DNA from: Firmicutes bacterium UBA4996
GTDB taxonomy: Bacteria; Bacillota; Limnochordia; Darwinibacteriales; Darwinibacteriaceae
DNA length: 30,008 bases
Direction: 5' to 3'
NCBI GenBank assembly: GCA_002396805.1
Contig: DGYW01000046.1
Span: forward strand, 53,822 to 83,829
Part shown: positions 1 to 6,575 of the stretch, in pieces
Layout of the letters: the number at the start of each line of letters is the position of its first letter
Numbering within the stretch: position 1 is the first letter of the stretch
Notes under the pieces: generated by a model
Seen by the model: the letters and a program-made list of their open reading frames with translations, nothing else
Databases searched by the model: none
Told to the model about the DNA's origin: nothing
Program-made: the position numbers and the translations under genes

Positions 1-986
1 GTCCGACCATCGGTGGCCACAATCCAGGCCTGAAAAAGGCTAGTGGTGGTCTCGATTACAGGATCAATGGTCCACTGATCTTCTCCCTTTAAACTAGTGA
101 AGTCAGCAGAAAATACGCCGTGCTGGGCATAATAATTGCGTTGACGATAGTACAGACGACGCAATTCCCACTTTAGAAGTTCGTCAGGATCCAGCTGGAA
201 CTCCATTGGCCCCTGGGCGAAAAGCAAGAAACCCCATAATTCTGGGTAATGCATATTAATGATCCCCTGTGGTGACCAGACCCAGTTAGCCTCAGGGTAA
301 GGACTATTCGTGGCCGGATTAATCTTCTTCACATACTGACCATCCCGCACTTCCACCAACCAATTCACCCGGGAAAAATTAATTCGCCACACGTCGCCCA
401 CTTGAGGAGCTTGTCCCTGGGAAGCACTCTCTTTGAGAATCTTCCAAGGCATAGCGATCTCCAAACTCCAACCTAAATTGTTGGCTGCAGGATTATTGAG
501 CTCGCCCTTAATGTGGACGGCAGTTTGTAAACCCGCAATATCCCAGCCATTAATAGGTGGCCCACCATCGCGATATGGCTTAGGCAAGAACAGATCCCAG
601 ACCGTATTTAAGGCGTTCATTTCAAACTCATAATAATTGTGAGTATCTCCGTCTGGATCAATAAAGACTTCGAAGTCATTATCATGGAAGATCACCGAAT
701 CTCGCTCTGTTAAGGTAGCCCAAATTTGATCTTCCTCCAATTCGGCACCAATGTAGAGATAGTAATCGTCCCAGAGCATCTTGACCCTCGTTCTTTTGGG
801 AGGCAAGGGTTGGACAGCGCCCTCTATATCCACAAAATCCGAGCTCCAAGAGGCATGATCCCAGAAGGGTTTATCTAATTTACCATCTAGAATTAGCTCA
901 CCTTGGGCCCTTTGACAAACGTAGTGGAGTGGGCTAAAGCCACCTTGTGGCTCAGGTACCCCGCTCCATCTTGTTCCTTTGTGCAT
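1..986 (-). CDS. Carbohydrate-binding family 9-like protein, partial (3' end outside window)
   Basis: The frame is open from the ATG at 986 (minus) to the window edge, 328 codons without a stop; the C-terminus is missing. After a short N-terminus comes an ILDGKLDKPFW segment, then a beta-rich region with WDDYYLYIGAEL, FEVFIDPDGD and YEFEMNAL, and later WRINFSRVNW and WSPQGIINMHYPELWGF. This order is typical of CBM9-like (CBM9_2) proteins, whose relatives bind carbohydrate or sit in sugar-degradation loci. No signal peptide is visible, so it may act inside the cell. The AAGGAGG ribosome site lies 9 bases before the ATG and overlaps a small TCCTT-AAA-AAGGA inverted repeat. It is divergent from the GH18 gene, with 77 bases between them. 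Family call is firm; the ligand is unknown. Confidence 0.8.
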   Translation of the reverse strand, partial: MHKGTRWSGVPEPQGGFSPLHYVCQRAQGELILDGKLDKPFWDHASWSSDFVDIEGAVQPLPPKRTRVKMLWDDYYLYIGAELEEDQIWATLTERDSVIFHDNDFEVFIDPDGDTHNYYEFEMNALNTVWDLFLPKPYRDGGPPINGWDIAGLQTAVHIKGELNNPAANNLGWSLEIAMPWKILKESASQGQAPQVGDVWRINFSRVNWLVEVRDGQYVKKINPATNSPYPEANWVWSPQGIINMHYPELWGFLLFAQGPMEFQLDPDELLKWELRRLYYRQRNYYAQHGVFSADFTSLKGEDQWTIDPVIETTTSLFQAWIVATDGR

Positions 987-1063
987 CTGGATTCCTCCTT
1001 AAAAAGGAAAATTAAAATAAAACGAGAATATACGGGAGAAGATTGGAAAGGAGTTACATTATC

Positions 1064-2095
1064 ATGAATGAGAAAAACTTGCTAATTGGTTATGTGGGCA
1101 GTTCCGCATTACCGTCGGTTACACCAGAGGATGCACTCAAGATGACCCATATCAACGTGGCCTTTGGACATGTGAAGGACTCCCGAGTCACCGTGGCCAA
1201 CACACGCAATCTAGATACGTTAAGTAAGTTGCGGGACTACAATCCCAACCTAGGCATTCTTTTATCTTTAGGAGGGTGGAGCGCAGGGGGATTCTCTGAA
1301 GCGGCTGCTACACCCGAAGGGCGTGAAACCTTTGCCACCACCGCAGTGGAAATCCTCAAAGACGCTAAACTCGATGGAATTGATGTGGACTGGGAATATC
1401 CCTGCTATGGTGTTGCCGGGATCGGTGCCCAACCAGCTGATAAAAGAAACTTCACCCTCCTACTAAAGGAGTTACGGCAAGCCTTAGATCGTCAAGGTGA
1501 ACAAGATGGGCGTCATTACCTGCTCACCATTGCCACGGGAGCGGATCAGTATTATATTGATGGCACCGAGATGGACGAAGTTCAAACCTACCTAGACTGG
1601 GTTCAACTTATGACCTATGACATGCGTGGGGGCTTCCAAATCCTAACCGGTCACCACACTAACCTCTTTACTCCTACTGGAGATCTATTCAGAATTAGTG
1701 TTGATGCATCAGTAAATATGTTTGTGAAAGCCGGAGTGCCTAGCCATAAGATTGTAATTGGTGGTGCCTTCTATTCTCGAATGTGGAAGAACGTGCCCAA
1801 CAAAAACAATGGTTTATACCAGATGAGTCCCACTTCTGGTGGCTATGGTCCGGTGTACACCGACTTGTTAGCTGATTACATTAACAAAAACGGCTTTATT
1901 CGCTATTGGGATGAAGAGGCTCAGGCACCATACCTCTTCGACGGTACCACTTTTATTACCTATGATGACGAGCAATCTCTTCAGGCTAAATGTGCGTATC
2001 TCCAGGAAAATAAGCTCAAAGGCATCATGTTCTGGGAATATAGCTGTGACCAAAGTGGTACTTTGCTCGACACCATGTATCGCGCCCTAAGTTAG
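1064..2095 (+). CDS. Glycoside hydrolase family 18 (chitinase-type) protein
   Basis: This is a 343-residue single-domain GH18 protein. The signature DGIDVDWE is present, placing the catalytic acid at about Glu111; the SLGGWS strand lies before it and LMTYDM after it, with a closing WEYS strand near the end, as in a TIM-barrel chitinase. Family members hydrolyse beta-1,4 GlcNAc linkages (chitin, chito-oligosaccharides, some peptidoglycan or glycan fragments). The start chosen is ATG 1064, 10 bases after AAAGGAG; an in-frame TTG at 1043 lies upstream of the ribosome site and is unlikely. There is no signal peptide or carbohydrate-binding module, so it probably works on imported oligosaccharides in the cytoplasm. 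It is divergent from the CBM9-like gene and ends 100 bases before a terminator. Exact substrate cannot be read from the sequence. Confidence 0.9.
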   Translation: MNEKNLLIGYVGSSALPSVTPEDALKMTHINVAFGHVKDSRVTVANTRNLDTLSKLRDYNPNLGILLSLGGWSAGGFSEAAATPEGRETFATTAVEILKDAKLDGIDVDWEYPCYGVAGIGAQPADKRNFTLLLKELRQALDRQGEQDGRHYLLTIATGADQYYIDGTEMDEVQTYLDWVQLMTYDMRGGFQILTGHHTNLFTPTGDLFRISVDASVNMFVKAGVPSHKIVIGGAFYSRMWKNVPNKNNGLYQMSPTSGGYGPVYTDLLADYINKNGFIRYWDEEAQAPYLFDGTTFITYDDEQSLQAKCAYLQENKLKGIMFWEYSCDQSGTLLDTMYRALS

Positions 2096-2195
2096 GTACG
2101 GTCTTGGTATGTTGTTTTCTCCGTACAACTTTATTCCCCTGCTAAATTGTGAGTTTTTCTTTTACCACATTTAACAGGAAATCTAAAAAACTACT

Positions 2196-2230
2196 ACCTC
2201 CACACCGTTTCATCGGTATGGAGGTTTTTT
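2196..2230 (+). terminator. Rho-independent terminator after the GH18 gene
   Basis: ACCTCCACACCG (2196-2207) pairs with CGGTATGGAGGT (2214-2225), one mismatch, six-base loop, followed by a T6 run. It separates the GH18 gene from the PadR promoter that starts three bases later. Confidence 0.88.
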
Positions 2231-2232
2231 GC

Positions 2233-2261
2233 TTGACGACTATATCGGGAGCTGATATATT
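2233..2261 (+). promoter_or_regulatory. Sigma-A-type promoter of the padR operon
   Basis: TTGACG (2233-2238), a 17-base spacer and TATATT (2256-2261) form a near-consensus promoter. Transcription would start near 2268, about 70 bases before the PadR ATG. Confidence 0.75.
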
Positions 2262-2300
2262 GGTATTACGGTAGACGATATAACATTAGTCGTTATAACG
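2241..2300 (+). promoter_or_regulatory. Candidate PadR operator sites
   Basis: Three elements cluster here. TATATC-N7-GATATA (2241-2259) is a perfect inverted repeat lying in the spacer and -10 box. Downstream, GACGATATAAC (2274-2284) recurs as GTCGTTATAAC (2289-2299) with 9 of 11 matches, and CGTTATAACG (2291-2300) is a perfect palindrome. PadR proteins usually repress their own promoters through AT-rich dyads, so autoregulation is the natural reading; binding itself is inferred. Confidence 0.5.
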
Positions 2301-2336
2301 TTTGCCGATGCCAAAAGTGTCAGGAGAGGTGATAGC

Positions 2337-2663
2337 ATGCCACCAGATGAGCAAGGAGCCCTCACAGAAGCAGTATTCTACATCCTTCTAGCGCTCCACG
2401 AGCCTTTACACGGATACGGAATCATGCAGGGTGTGCAAGAATTAACTAAGGGAAGGGTCAATCTAGGTCCTGGAACACTCTATGGTGCCCTCAGTAGCTT
2501 AGTAGAAAAGGGCTGGATCACCGCCCTCGATGATGCAAGCAATTCACGACGGAAAGAATACCAAATCACGGCAAGTGGTGAACAAGTCTTTCAAGCGGAG
2601 CTACAACGCTTAGAAGAATTACTAACGCACGCTAGCCTAATAGCAGGGGGGAAATGGAAATGA
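2337..2663 (+). CDS. PadR family transcriptional regulator
   Basis: A 108-residue protein made almost wholly of the PadR winged helix: AVFYILLALHEPLHGYGIMQ, then LGPGTLYGALSSLVEKGWI and the wing RRKEYQIT. The HGYG and GTLYGAL..L motifs are diagnostic. It is a short (PadR-s1-like) member, with the C-terminal dimerisation helix LQRLEELLTHASL. PadR proteins are cytoplasmic repressors that respond to small hydrophobic compounds or antimicrobials, or control membrane-protein genes. The start is ATG 2337 behind AGGAGAGGTG. Its TGA overlaps the ATG of the DUF2812 gene, so the two are translationally coupled; PadR-DUF2812 pairs are common in Bacillota. The promoter just upstream carries dyads that may be its own operator. 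Inducer unknown. Confidence 0.92.
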   Translation: MPPDEQGALTEAVFYILLALHEPLHGYGIMQGVQELTKGRVNLGPGTLYGALSSLVEKGWITALDDASNSRRKEYQITASGEQVFQAELQRLEELLTHASLIAGGKWK

Positions 2664-3172
2664 GAAAAACATTGTATCGTTTTTTCGGCAACTTTGAGAA
2701 AGAAGAGGCTTGGCTCAACCAAATGGCCTCCCAGGGCTTACACTGCGTTGACTATGTGCTGTGTCGATACAAATTCGAACAAGGTGCACCTAGTGAATAC
2801 ATTTACAGAATCGAACTTATGGAAAAGGATCCGCGTAGTCCTGAAGGTATGGCCTACCTAGAATTTTTGGAAGAAGCCGGCATAGAAGTGGTGGCCACCC
2901 ACGTTCGCTGGGTATATCTACGCAAAAAAGCAGAACAAGGTCCCTTCGATCTCTATTCTGACAACGCATCTAGAATAAAGCATTACAGACGCATTTTACG
3001 TCTCTTACTGCCCATCGGTGGTCTTAACTTCTTCTTCGGCATAGGAATCTTGCACAATTGGCAACCTATCAATTTGCTTAATCTGGGCGCGTCCTTCTTA
3101 TTAGCCATTCCCGCTTGGTCCTATTACCAAAGAATCATGCAACTAGAAAAGGAAAGCGAAATCCGCGAATAG
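2660..3172 (+). CDS. DUF2812 domain membrane protein
   Basis: A 170-residue protein. The N-terminal ~100 residues match DUF2812: LYRFF..FEKEEAWLNQMASQGLH, then Y.F and YIYRIELM. Two hydrophobic segments follow, roughly residues 115-135 and 139-157, and a short charged tail, so it is probably a small inner-membrane protein with a cytoplasmic N-terminus. The start chosen is ATG 2660, 7 bases after AGGGGGGA and overlapping the padR stop as ATGA; another ATG at 2654 is too close to the ribosome site. The stop codon lies inside a tandem 22-base repeat. Function is unknown; the constant pairing with PadR suggests it is the regulated partner in an envelope-stress or transport response, which is inference. 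Confidence 0.85.
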   Translation: MRKTLYRFFGNFEKEEAWLNQMASQGLHCVDYVLCRYKFEQGAPSEYIYRIELMEKDPRSPEGMAYLEFLEEAGIEVVATHVRWVYLRKKAEQGPFDLYSDNASRIKHYRRILRLLLPIGGLNFFFGIGILHNWQPINLLNLGASFLLAIPAWSYYQRIMQLEKESEIRE

Positions 3173-3213
3173 TTCATCGCGGCTCCGCGAATAGTTCATC
3201 GCGGCTCCGCGAA
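3162..3213 (+). repeat. Tandem 22-bp repeat, each copy a hairpin
   Basis: The unit running 3162-3183 is repeated exactly at 3184-3205, and a third partial copy follows (3206-3213). Each unit holds CCGCGA-N8-TCGCGG, a 6-bp GC-rich stem. The first copy contains the DUF2812 stop codon (3170-3172). No T-run follows, so it is not a classic terminator; it may stabilise the 3' end or reflect slippage duplication. Confidence 0.85.
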
Positions 3214-3288
3214 AAATTGGTTTGTCACGATTACTAACGCAAATTTCGAGAGTCATTTTTAGGTAACTGACCCTAATAAACAAGGACT

Positions 3289-3328
3289 AAAAAAGCGACT
3301 AGAGCCGAAGCTGGACTTAGTCGCTTTT
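3289..3328. terminator. Bidirectional terminator between DUF2812 and wrbA genes
   Basis: AAAAGCGACTA (3291-3301) pairs perfectly with TAGTCGCTTTT (3318-3328). T-runs lie on both strands (six on minus, four on plus). It closes the convergent wrbA-type gene and probably the padR operon. Confidence 0.82.
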
Positions 3329-3339
3329 GGATTTAGTCT

Positions 3340-3951
3340 TTACTTGCCACTACCCTGCTTCAACCACTTGGCAACAGTGACGGTACGTTGTGCTTGGTGC
3401 TTCACTGCAGCCTCCACATCTTCCACAAGTTTTCCATCCTGGCCCACCGTCACGCTCACACCATAGGGGTTACCACCCGCTACCGAAATGGAGGGGTCAG
3501 TGTACCCAGGGGCCACTACAATCGCACCCCAGTGATACATGTTCGTATAGAAAGAAAGGATGGCTGCTTCTTGACCGCCATGGGGGTTTTGGGCTGAAGT
3601 CATGGCGCTAACGGGCTTATTAGTCAGCTTGCCTTGAAACCAAAGTCCACCGGTAGTATCTAAAAACTGCCTCATCTGTGCAGCCATATTCCCAAACCGC
3701 GTCGGAGCGCTAAAAATGTAAGCGTCTGCCCACTCCAAATCCCCATGAGTCACTAAGGGGATATGTTTGGTTTGTTCCGCGTGAGCCTTCCAAGCTGGAT
3801 TAGAATTAATGGCTTCCTGCGGTGCCAACTCCGGAACCCGAAGTACCCGCACCTCGGCCCCCATTTCTTCTGCGCCCTCCTTCGCCCACTGGGCTAACTG
3901 GTAGTTCGTACCGGTTGAGCTATAATAAACCACAGCAAGTTTAATCGTCAT
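3340..3951 (-). CDS. wrbA: NAD(P)H:quinone oxidoreductase, WrbA type
   Basis: A 203-residue flavodoxin-fold protein. The FMN-phosphate loop YYSSTGTNYQLA occupies residues 9-20, and the WrbA-specific stretches SAPTRFGNMAAQMRQF and LDTTGGLWFQGKL follow; the later PHGGQE and NMYHWG motifs are those of the tetrameric quinone reductases rather than plain flavodoxins. Family enzymes carry out two-electron reduction of quinones using NAD(P)H and FMN, protecting against quinone and oxidative stress. Start is ATG 3951 with AAAGGAG nine bases upstream; length matches the family (about 200). It is monocistronic, with its own promoter (3994-4022), a palindrome over the -10 box, and a terminator after it. 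The family assignment is firm; in vivo substrate is not shown. Confidence 0.92.
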   Translation of the reverse strand: MTIKLAVVYYSSTGTNYQLAQWAKEGAEEMGAEVRVLRVPELAPQEAINSNPAWKAHAEQTKHIPLVTHGDLEWADAYIFSAPTRFGNMAAQMRQFLDTTGGLWFQGKLTNKPVSAMTSAQNPHGGQEAAILSFYTNMYHWGAIVVAPGYTDPSISVAGGNPYGVSVTVGQDGKLVEDVEAAVKHQAQRTVTVAKWLKQGSGK

Positions 3952-3991
3952 TGCAAAACACTCCTTTATTCATTTCTGATTTACTCACTAT

Positions 3992-4006
3992 CTATTATCA
4001 TAATAG
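3992..4006 (-). promoter_or_regulatory. Palindromic candidate operator of the wrbA gene
   Basis: CTATTA-TCA-TAATAG is a perfect dyad covering the -10 box of the wrbA promoter. The position suits a repressor, such as a redox-sensing MarR or DUF24/HxlR protein; the regulator's identity is inferred and no such gene is adjacent. Confidence 0.5.
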
Positions 4007-4022
4007 TATTTATTACCAACAA
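3994..4022 (-). promoter_or_regulatory. Sigma-A-type promoter of wrbA
   Basis: On the minus strand TTGTTG (4022-4017) and GATAAT (3999-3994) are separated by exactly 17 bases, about 40 bases before the start codon. Confidence 0.65.
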
Positions 4023-4032
4023 AAGCAAGCAC

Positions 4033-4068
4033 AAAAAAAGGTGGCTACCAACTTAGGGTTACCACCTT
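4033..4068 (-). terminator. Second terminator downstream of the GH29 gene
   Basis: On the minus strand a hairpin formed by 4068-4058 and 4049-4039 (9 of 11 pairs) is followed by seven T. It lies between the first terminator and the wrbA promoter, giving a tandem stop for the polyamine/GH29 operon. Confidence 0.7.
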
Positions 4069-4092
4069 AAGAAAAACTACTCACATGACTGC

Positions 4093-4128
4093 AAAAAGGT
4101 GCACTCCAAATAGAGTAGCACCTTTTTT
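4093..4128 (-). terminator. First terminator downstream of the GH29 gene
   Basis: AAAAAGGTGC-ACTC (4093-4106) pairs with GAGTA-GCACCTTTTTT (4113-4128) apart from a small bulge. T-runs lie on both strands; it starts about 10 bases after the GH29 stop codon, so minus-strand termination is its natural role. Confidence 0.8.
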
Positions 4129-4138
4129 GGGCTCATGG

Positions 4139-5431
4139 CTATTGGTTGTCAGTGATGACTTGCCCCGCTTCTCTATACAAATCCACAGGACCTTCCAGTT
4201 CGATTTTCACAACTGTGGCTACAGGATCACAATACTCTTGCGGCAGATCAATCCACAGCAACCCAGGTATATTGAACCAAGGTGCACCGCCTATCTTTTG
4301 GTGGGTCAAGTTCTGACCAGTCTTCAGTACACTGATGTTCTTGATCTTATTGCGGATACCCTTCACTGGAATAGGCGCCTTGGACTGACCAAATTGGAAC
4401 AGATAAATCGTCTCCCTGTCCTTAGACAAGGTAGACGGACCGTAGAAGTGCCCCCGCGAGAGGCCCCCAATAGTGGGATAGATTGCTTCTTCATTGCCTT
4501 TAATCCAGGCTCCTAAGCCCTTGAGACGCTCCACTTCCTCTTCAGGAATTGTCCCGTCCTCCTTTGGCCCGATATCTAGAAGCATGTTGCCACCAAGGCC
4601 AATGGTTTCCGCGAACATCCAAATCAACTGTTCTACCGACTTATATTCTGTATCCTGTGGCTGATAGCCCCACGAACGGTTCATGGTCACACAAAACTCC
4701 CAAGGACCCTGGGGTGGCACTACCGGAATACCTTGTTCGGGGGTGGCATAATCTCCGAGACCCCACATCCTAGAGTTTAGCACCGTTTGGGGGCTTTCCT
4801 GGTCTAACCAAGACCTAAACTCTCGGAACTTCCACTGCTCCACATCCCTTTCCCAATCACCATCAAACCATAATAGATCAATTGAACCAAATTCCGTAAT
4901 TAACTCTTCCATTTGCGCCCGATGAAACTGCAAGAAACGTTCCCAAGCAGCCGGATCTTCTGCTCCAGCGGGATGTGTAAAACGGTTTTTTTGAATTTGG
5001 TCCTGTTTTTCCCGTTCATCTGTACGCCAAATTGTGGCGTAATCAGGATGGGACCAATCCAAATGGGAATAGTACAGACCAACTCGCAAATCTTGGTCCC
5101 GCAATGCTTCCACATAGGGGGTGATTAAATCACGACCAGCCGGCGTGCGGTGGATTACACTTAAATCATTGGCCTTCGTATCCCACAGTGCAACTCCATC
5201 ATGATGTTTGGTTGTGAGCACCGCATACTTAGCTCCCGCCTCTTTGAACAACTCGGCCCAGGCTTTAGGATCATAGTTGGCGGCTGTAAAACCCTCACAT
5301 TGCGCCATATAATCTTCATAGGAAATACTGTCGTGGTAAAAGGACCAAGACTCTCCTACACCACGCACGGCATAGATTCCCCAGTGGACGAAAATACCTA
5401 ACTTCGCTTCTAGAAACCAATCTTGCATCAT
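4139..5431 (-). CDS. Alpha-L-fucosidase, glycoside hydrolase family 29
   Basis: A 430-residue protein starting WFLEAKLGIFVHWGIYAV, then AGAKYAVLTTKHHDGVALW and VGLYYSHLDW, the ordered GH29 TIM-barrel motifs. LLWFDGDW carries the likely nucleophile Asp190. GH29 enzymes release alpha-L-fucose from glycans with retention. There is no signal peptide, so it acts in the cytoplasm on imported fucosylated oligosaccharides. After about residue 330 a short beta-sandwich-like tail follows, as in other family members. ATG 5431 (followed by a second ATG) lies 6 bases after GGAGGG. It sits 15 bases behind the second potD gene, and two terminators follow, so it is the last gene of that transcript. A fucosidase in a polyamine-uptake operon is unexpected. 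The acid/base residue cannot be assigned by eye. Confidence 0.88.
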   Translation of the reverse strand: MMQDWFLEAKLGIFVHWGIYAVRGVGESWSFYHDSISYEDYMAQCEGFTAANYDPKAWAELFKEAGAKYAVLTTKHHDGVALWDTKANDLSVIHRTPAGRDLITPYVEALRDQDLRVGLYYSHLDWSHPDYATIWRTDEREKQDQIQKNRFTHPAGAEDPAAWERFLQFHRAQMEELITEFGSIDLLWFDGDWERDVEQWKFREFRSWLDQESPQTVLNSRMWGLGDYATPEQGIPVVPPQGPWEFCVTMNRSWGYQPQDTEYKSVEQLIWMFAETIGLGGNMLLDIGPKEDGTIPEEEVERLKGLGAWIKGNEEAIYPTIGGLSRGHFYGPSTLSKDRETIYLFQFGQSKAPIPVKGIRNKIKNISVLKTGQNLTHQKIGGAPWFNIPGLLWIDLPQEYCDPVATVVKIELEGPVDLYREAGQVITDNQ

Positions 5432-5446
5432 GTGATTCCCTCCAGA

Positions 5447-6490
5447 TTAATGTGCTTTAACTTCGGTCCAAATTCGATCGTACTCCCTTAATGTCTGGCC
5501 TAGGTTGACAAAGATTTCTGCGTTGACCAGATCTTCCTCTTCGGGGTAAATACTCCGATCGTTGCTGATTTCTTCCGGAATCAAGGCTCTACCTCCAGCG
5601 TTAGGAATAGCATATCCAAGGTAGTCCGCGTTACGGAAGGCTATATGGGGACGATTAAGAAAATCCATAAACTGGTGGGCGCCCTCGATATTCTTGGCCC
5701 CCTTGGGTATGGCCATTACATCAAACCAGAGATTGGTACCTTCTTGGGGAATCGCATACTCCAGATCCGGGTTCTCCTCACGACCATAAGTGGCCTCTCC
5801 TGACCAAATCACGGCAAGGGCAGCTTCGCCAGCTACCATCTTGTCTTTTCCCTCATCCACAACATAAGCCAACACTAGGGGTTTCTGCTCTTTAAGGAGT
5901 TCCCCTGCCTCAGTTAATTCATCTAGATCCAAGGTGTTGATACTATAACCGAGTTTTAACAGGGCAATTGCAATCGAATCTCTTTGACTATCTAACATCA
6001 AGATTTCCTTAGCATACTTGGGATCCCAGAGAATATCCCAGCTATCTACTTGTTCGTCTACCATGGTCGTATTATACAAGATACCTACGGTACCCCACAT
6101 GTATGGAAGAGAATACTCATTCTTCGGATCATACTCCCTACCCATAAAACGGTCTTCGATATACTTGGCGTTGGGAATCTTCTTAAGATCGATTTTCTCC
6201 AACATGTCTTCTTCCAACATTCTGGTTAACATGTAGTCCGAGGGAAAAATCACATCATACGAACCGCCACCAGATTTGATCTTCACATACATGTCTTCGT
6301 TTGTGGCATACGAATCATAGACAACTTTGATACCAGTTTCTTTTTCGAACTCCCCCAAAATGGTTTCGTCAATATAATCACCCCAATTGTACACATACAG
6401 CGTTGGTTTATCTTGCTTACACCCACTTAAACCTAAACTGAGCATCGCCAAACTCAGTAGCATAAGGACTATTTTAGTTCTTCTAGTCAT
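5447..6490 (-). CDS. potD: Second polyamine ABC transporter substrate-binding lipoprotein (PotD paralogue)
   Basis: A 347-residue periplasmic-type binding protein with a short signal ending LSGC, so the mature form is a lipid-anchored lipoprotein. Beyond it, NWGDYI, PSDYMLTRM, LPYMWGT, WSGEA and LWFDVMAIP align by eye with E. coli PotD, keeping the tryptophan and aspartate positions that hold polyamines. ATG 6490 is preferred: the AAGGAAGG site is 9 bases upstream, while the in-frame ATG at 6499 touches it. That start also gives the same length as the neighbouring copy, to which it is very similar (three-quarters or more identical by eye). A terminator lies between the copies, so this gene is probably expressed at a lower level or conditionally. 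The GH29 gene follows after 15 bases. Confidence 0.87.
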   Translation of the reverse strand: MTRRTKIVLMLLSLAMLSLGLSGCKQDKPTLYVYNWGDYIDETILGEFEKETGIKVVYDSYATNEDMYVKIKSGGGSYDVIFPSDYMLTRMLEEDMLEKIDLKKIPNAKYIEDRFMGREYDPKNEYSLPYMWGTVGILYNTTMVDEQVDSWDILWDPKYAKEILMLDSQRDSIAIALLKLGYSINTLDLDELTEAGELLKEQKPLVLAYVVDEGKDKMVAGEAALAVIWSGEATYGREENPDLEYAIPQEGTNLWFDVMAIPKGAKNIEGAHQFMDFLNRPHIAFRNADYLGYAIPNAGGRALIPEEISNDRSIYPEEEDLVNAEIFVNLGQTLREYDRIWTEVKAH

Positions 6491-6524
6491 GCCTATCATC
6501 CTTCCTTTCTGTTCTGGCGCTTAC

Positions 6525-6536
6525 TAGGTGCACCTA
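6525..6536. repeat. 12-bp perfect palindrome before the second potD
   Basis: TAGGTGCACCTA reads the same on both strands. It lies between the inter-potD terminator and the ribosome site of the second potD gene. It could be a binding site or RNA-processing feature; nothing else in the window repeats it. Confidence 0.6.
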
Positions 6537-6537
6537 C

Positions 6538-6568
6538 AAAAAAAGTCCCTCCGCAGAAGGACTTTTTG
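6538..6568 (-). terminator. Intra-operon terminator between the two potD genes
   Basis: AAAAAGTCC (6540-6548) pairs with GGACTTTTT (6559-6567) around a 10-base loop, and T-runs flank it on both strands. It begins eight bases after the first potD stop codon. It should stop much of the pot transcript and limit expression of the second potD and GH29 genes. Confidence 0.82.
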
Positions 6569-6575
6569 TGCTCAA

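Noticed and set aside
3162..3213. CRISPR-like repeat
   Set aside because: The copies are directly abutting with no spacers and only two are complete.
4033..4128. Riboswitch or T-box leader for the GH29 or wrbA gene
   Set aside because: The two hairpins lie after the GH29 stop codon and end in T-runs on the minus strand; they read as tandem terminators and no conserved leader elements were seen.
4085..4516. Open frame of 143 codons on the plus strand opposite the GH29 gene
   Set aside because: It is antisense to a confident GH29 gene, has no ribosome site or recognisable motif and starts inside the terminator region.
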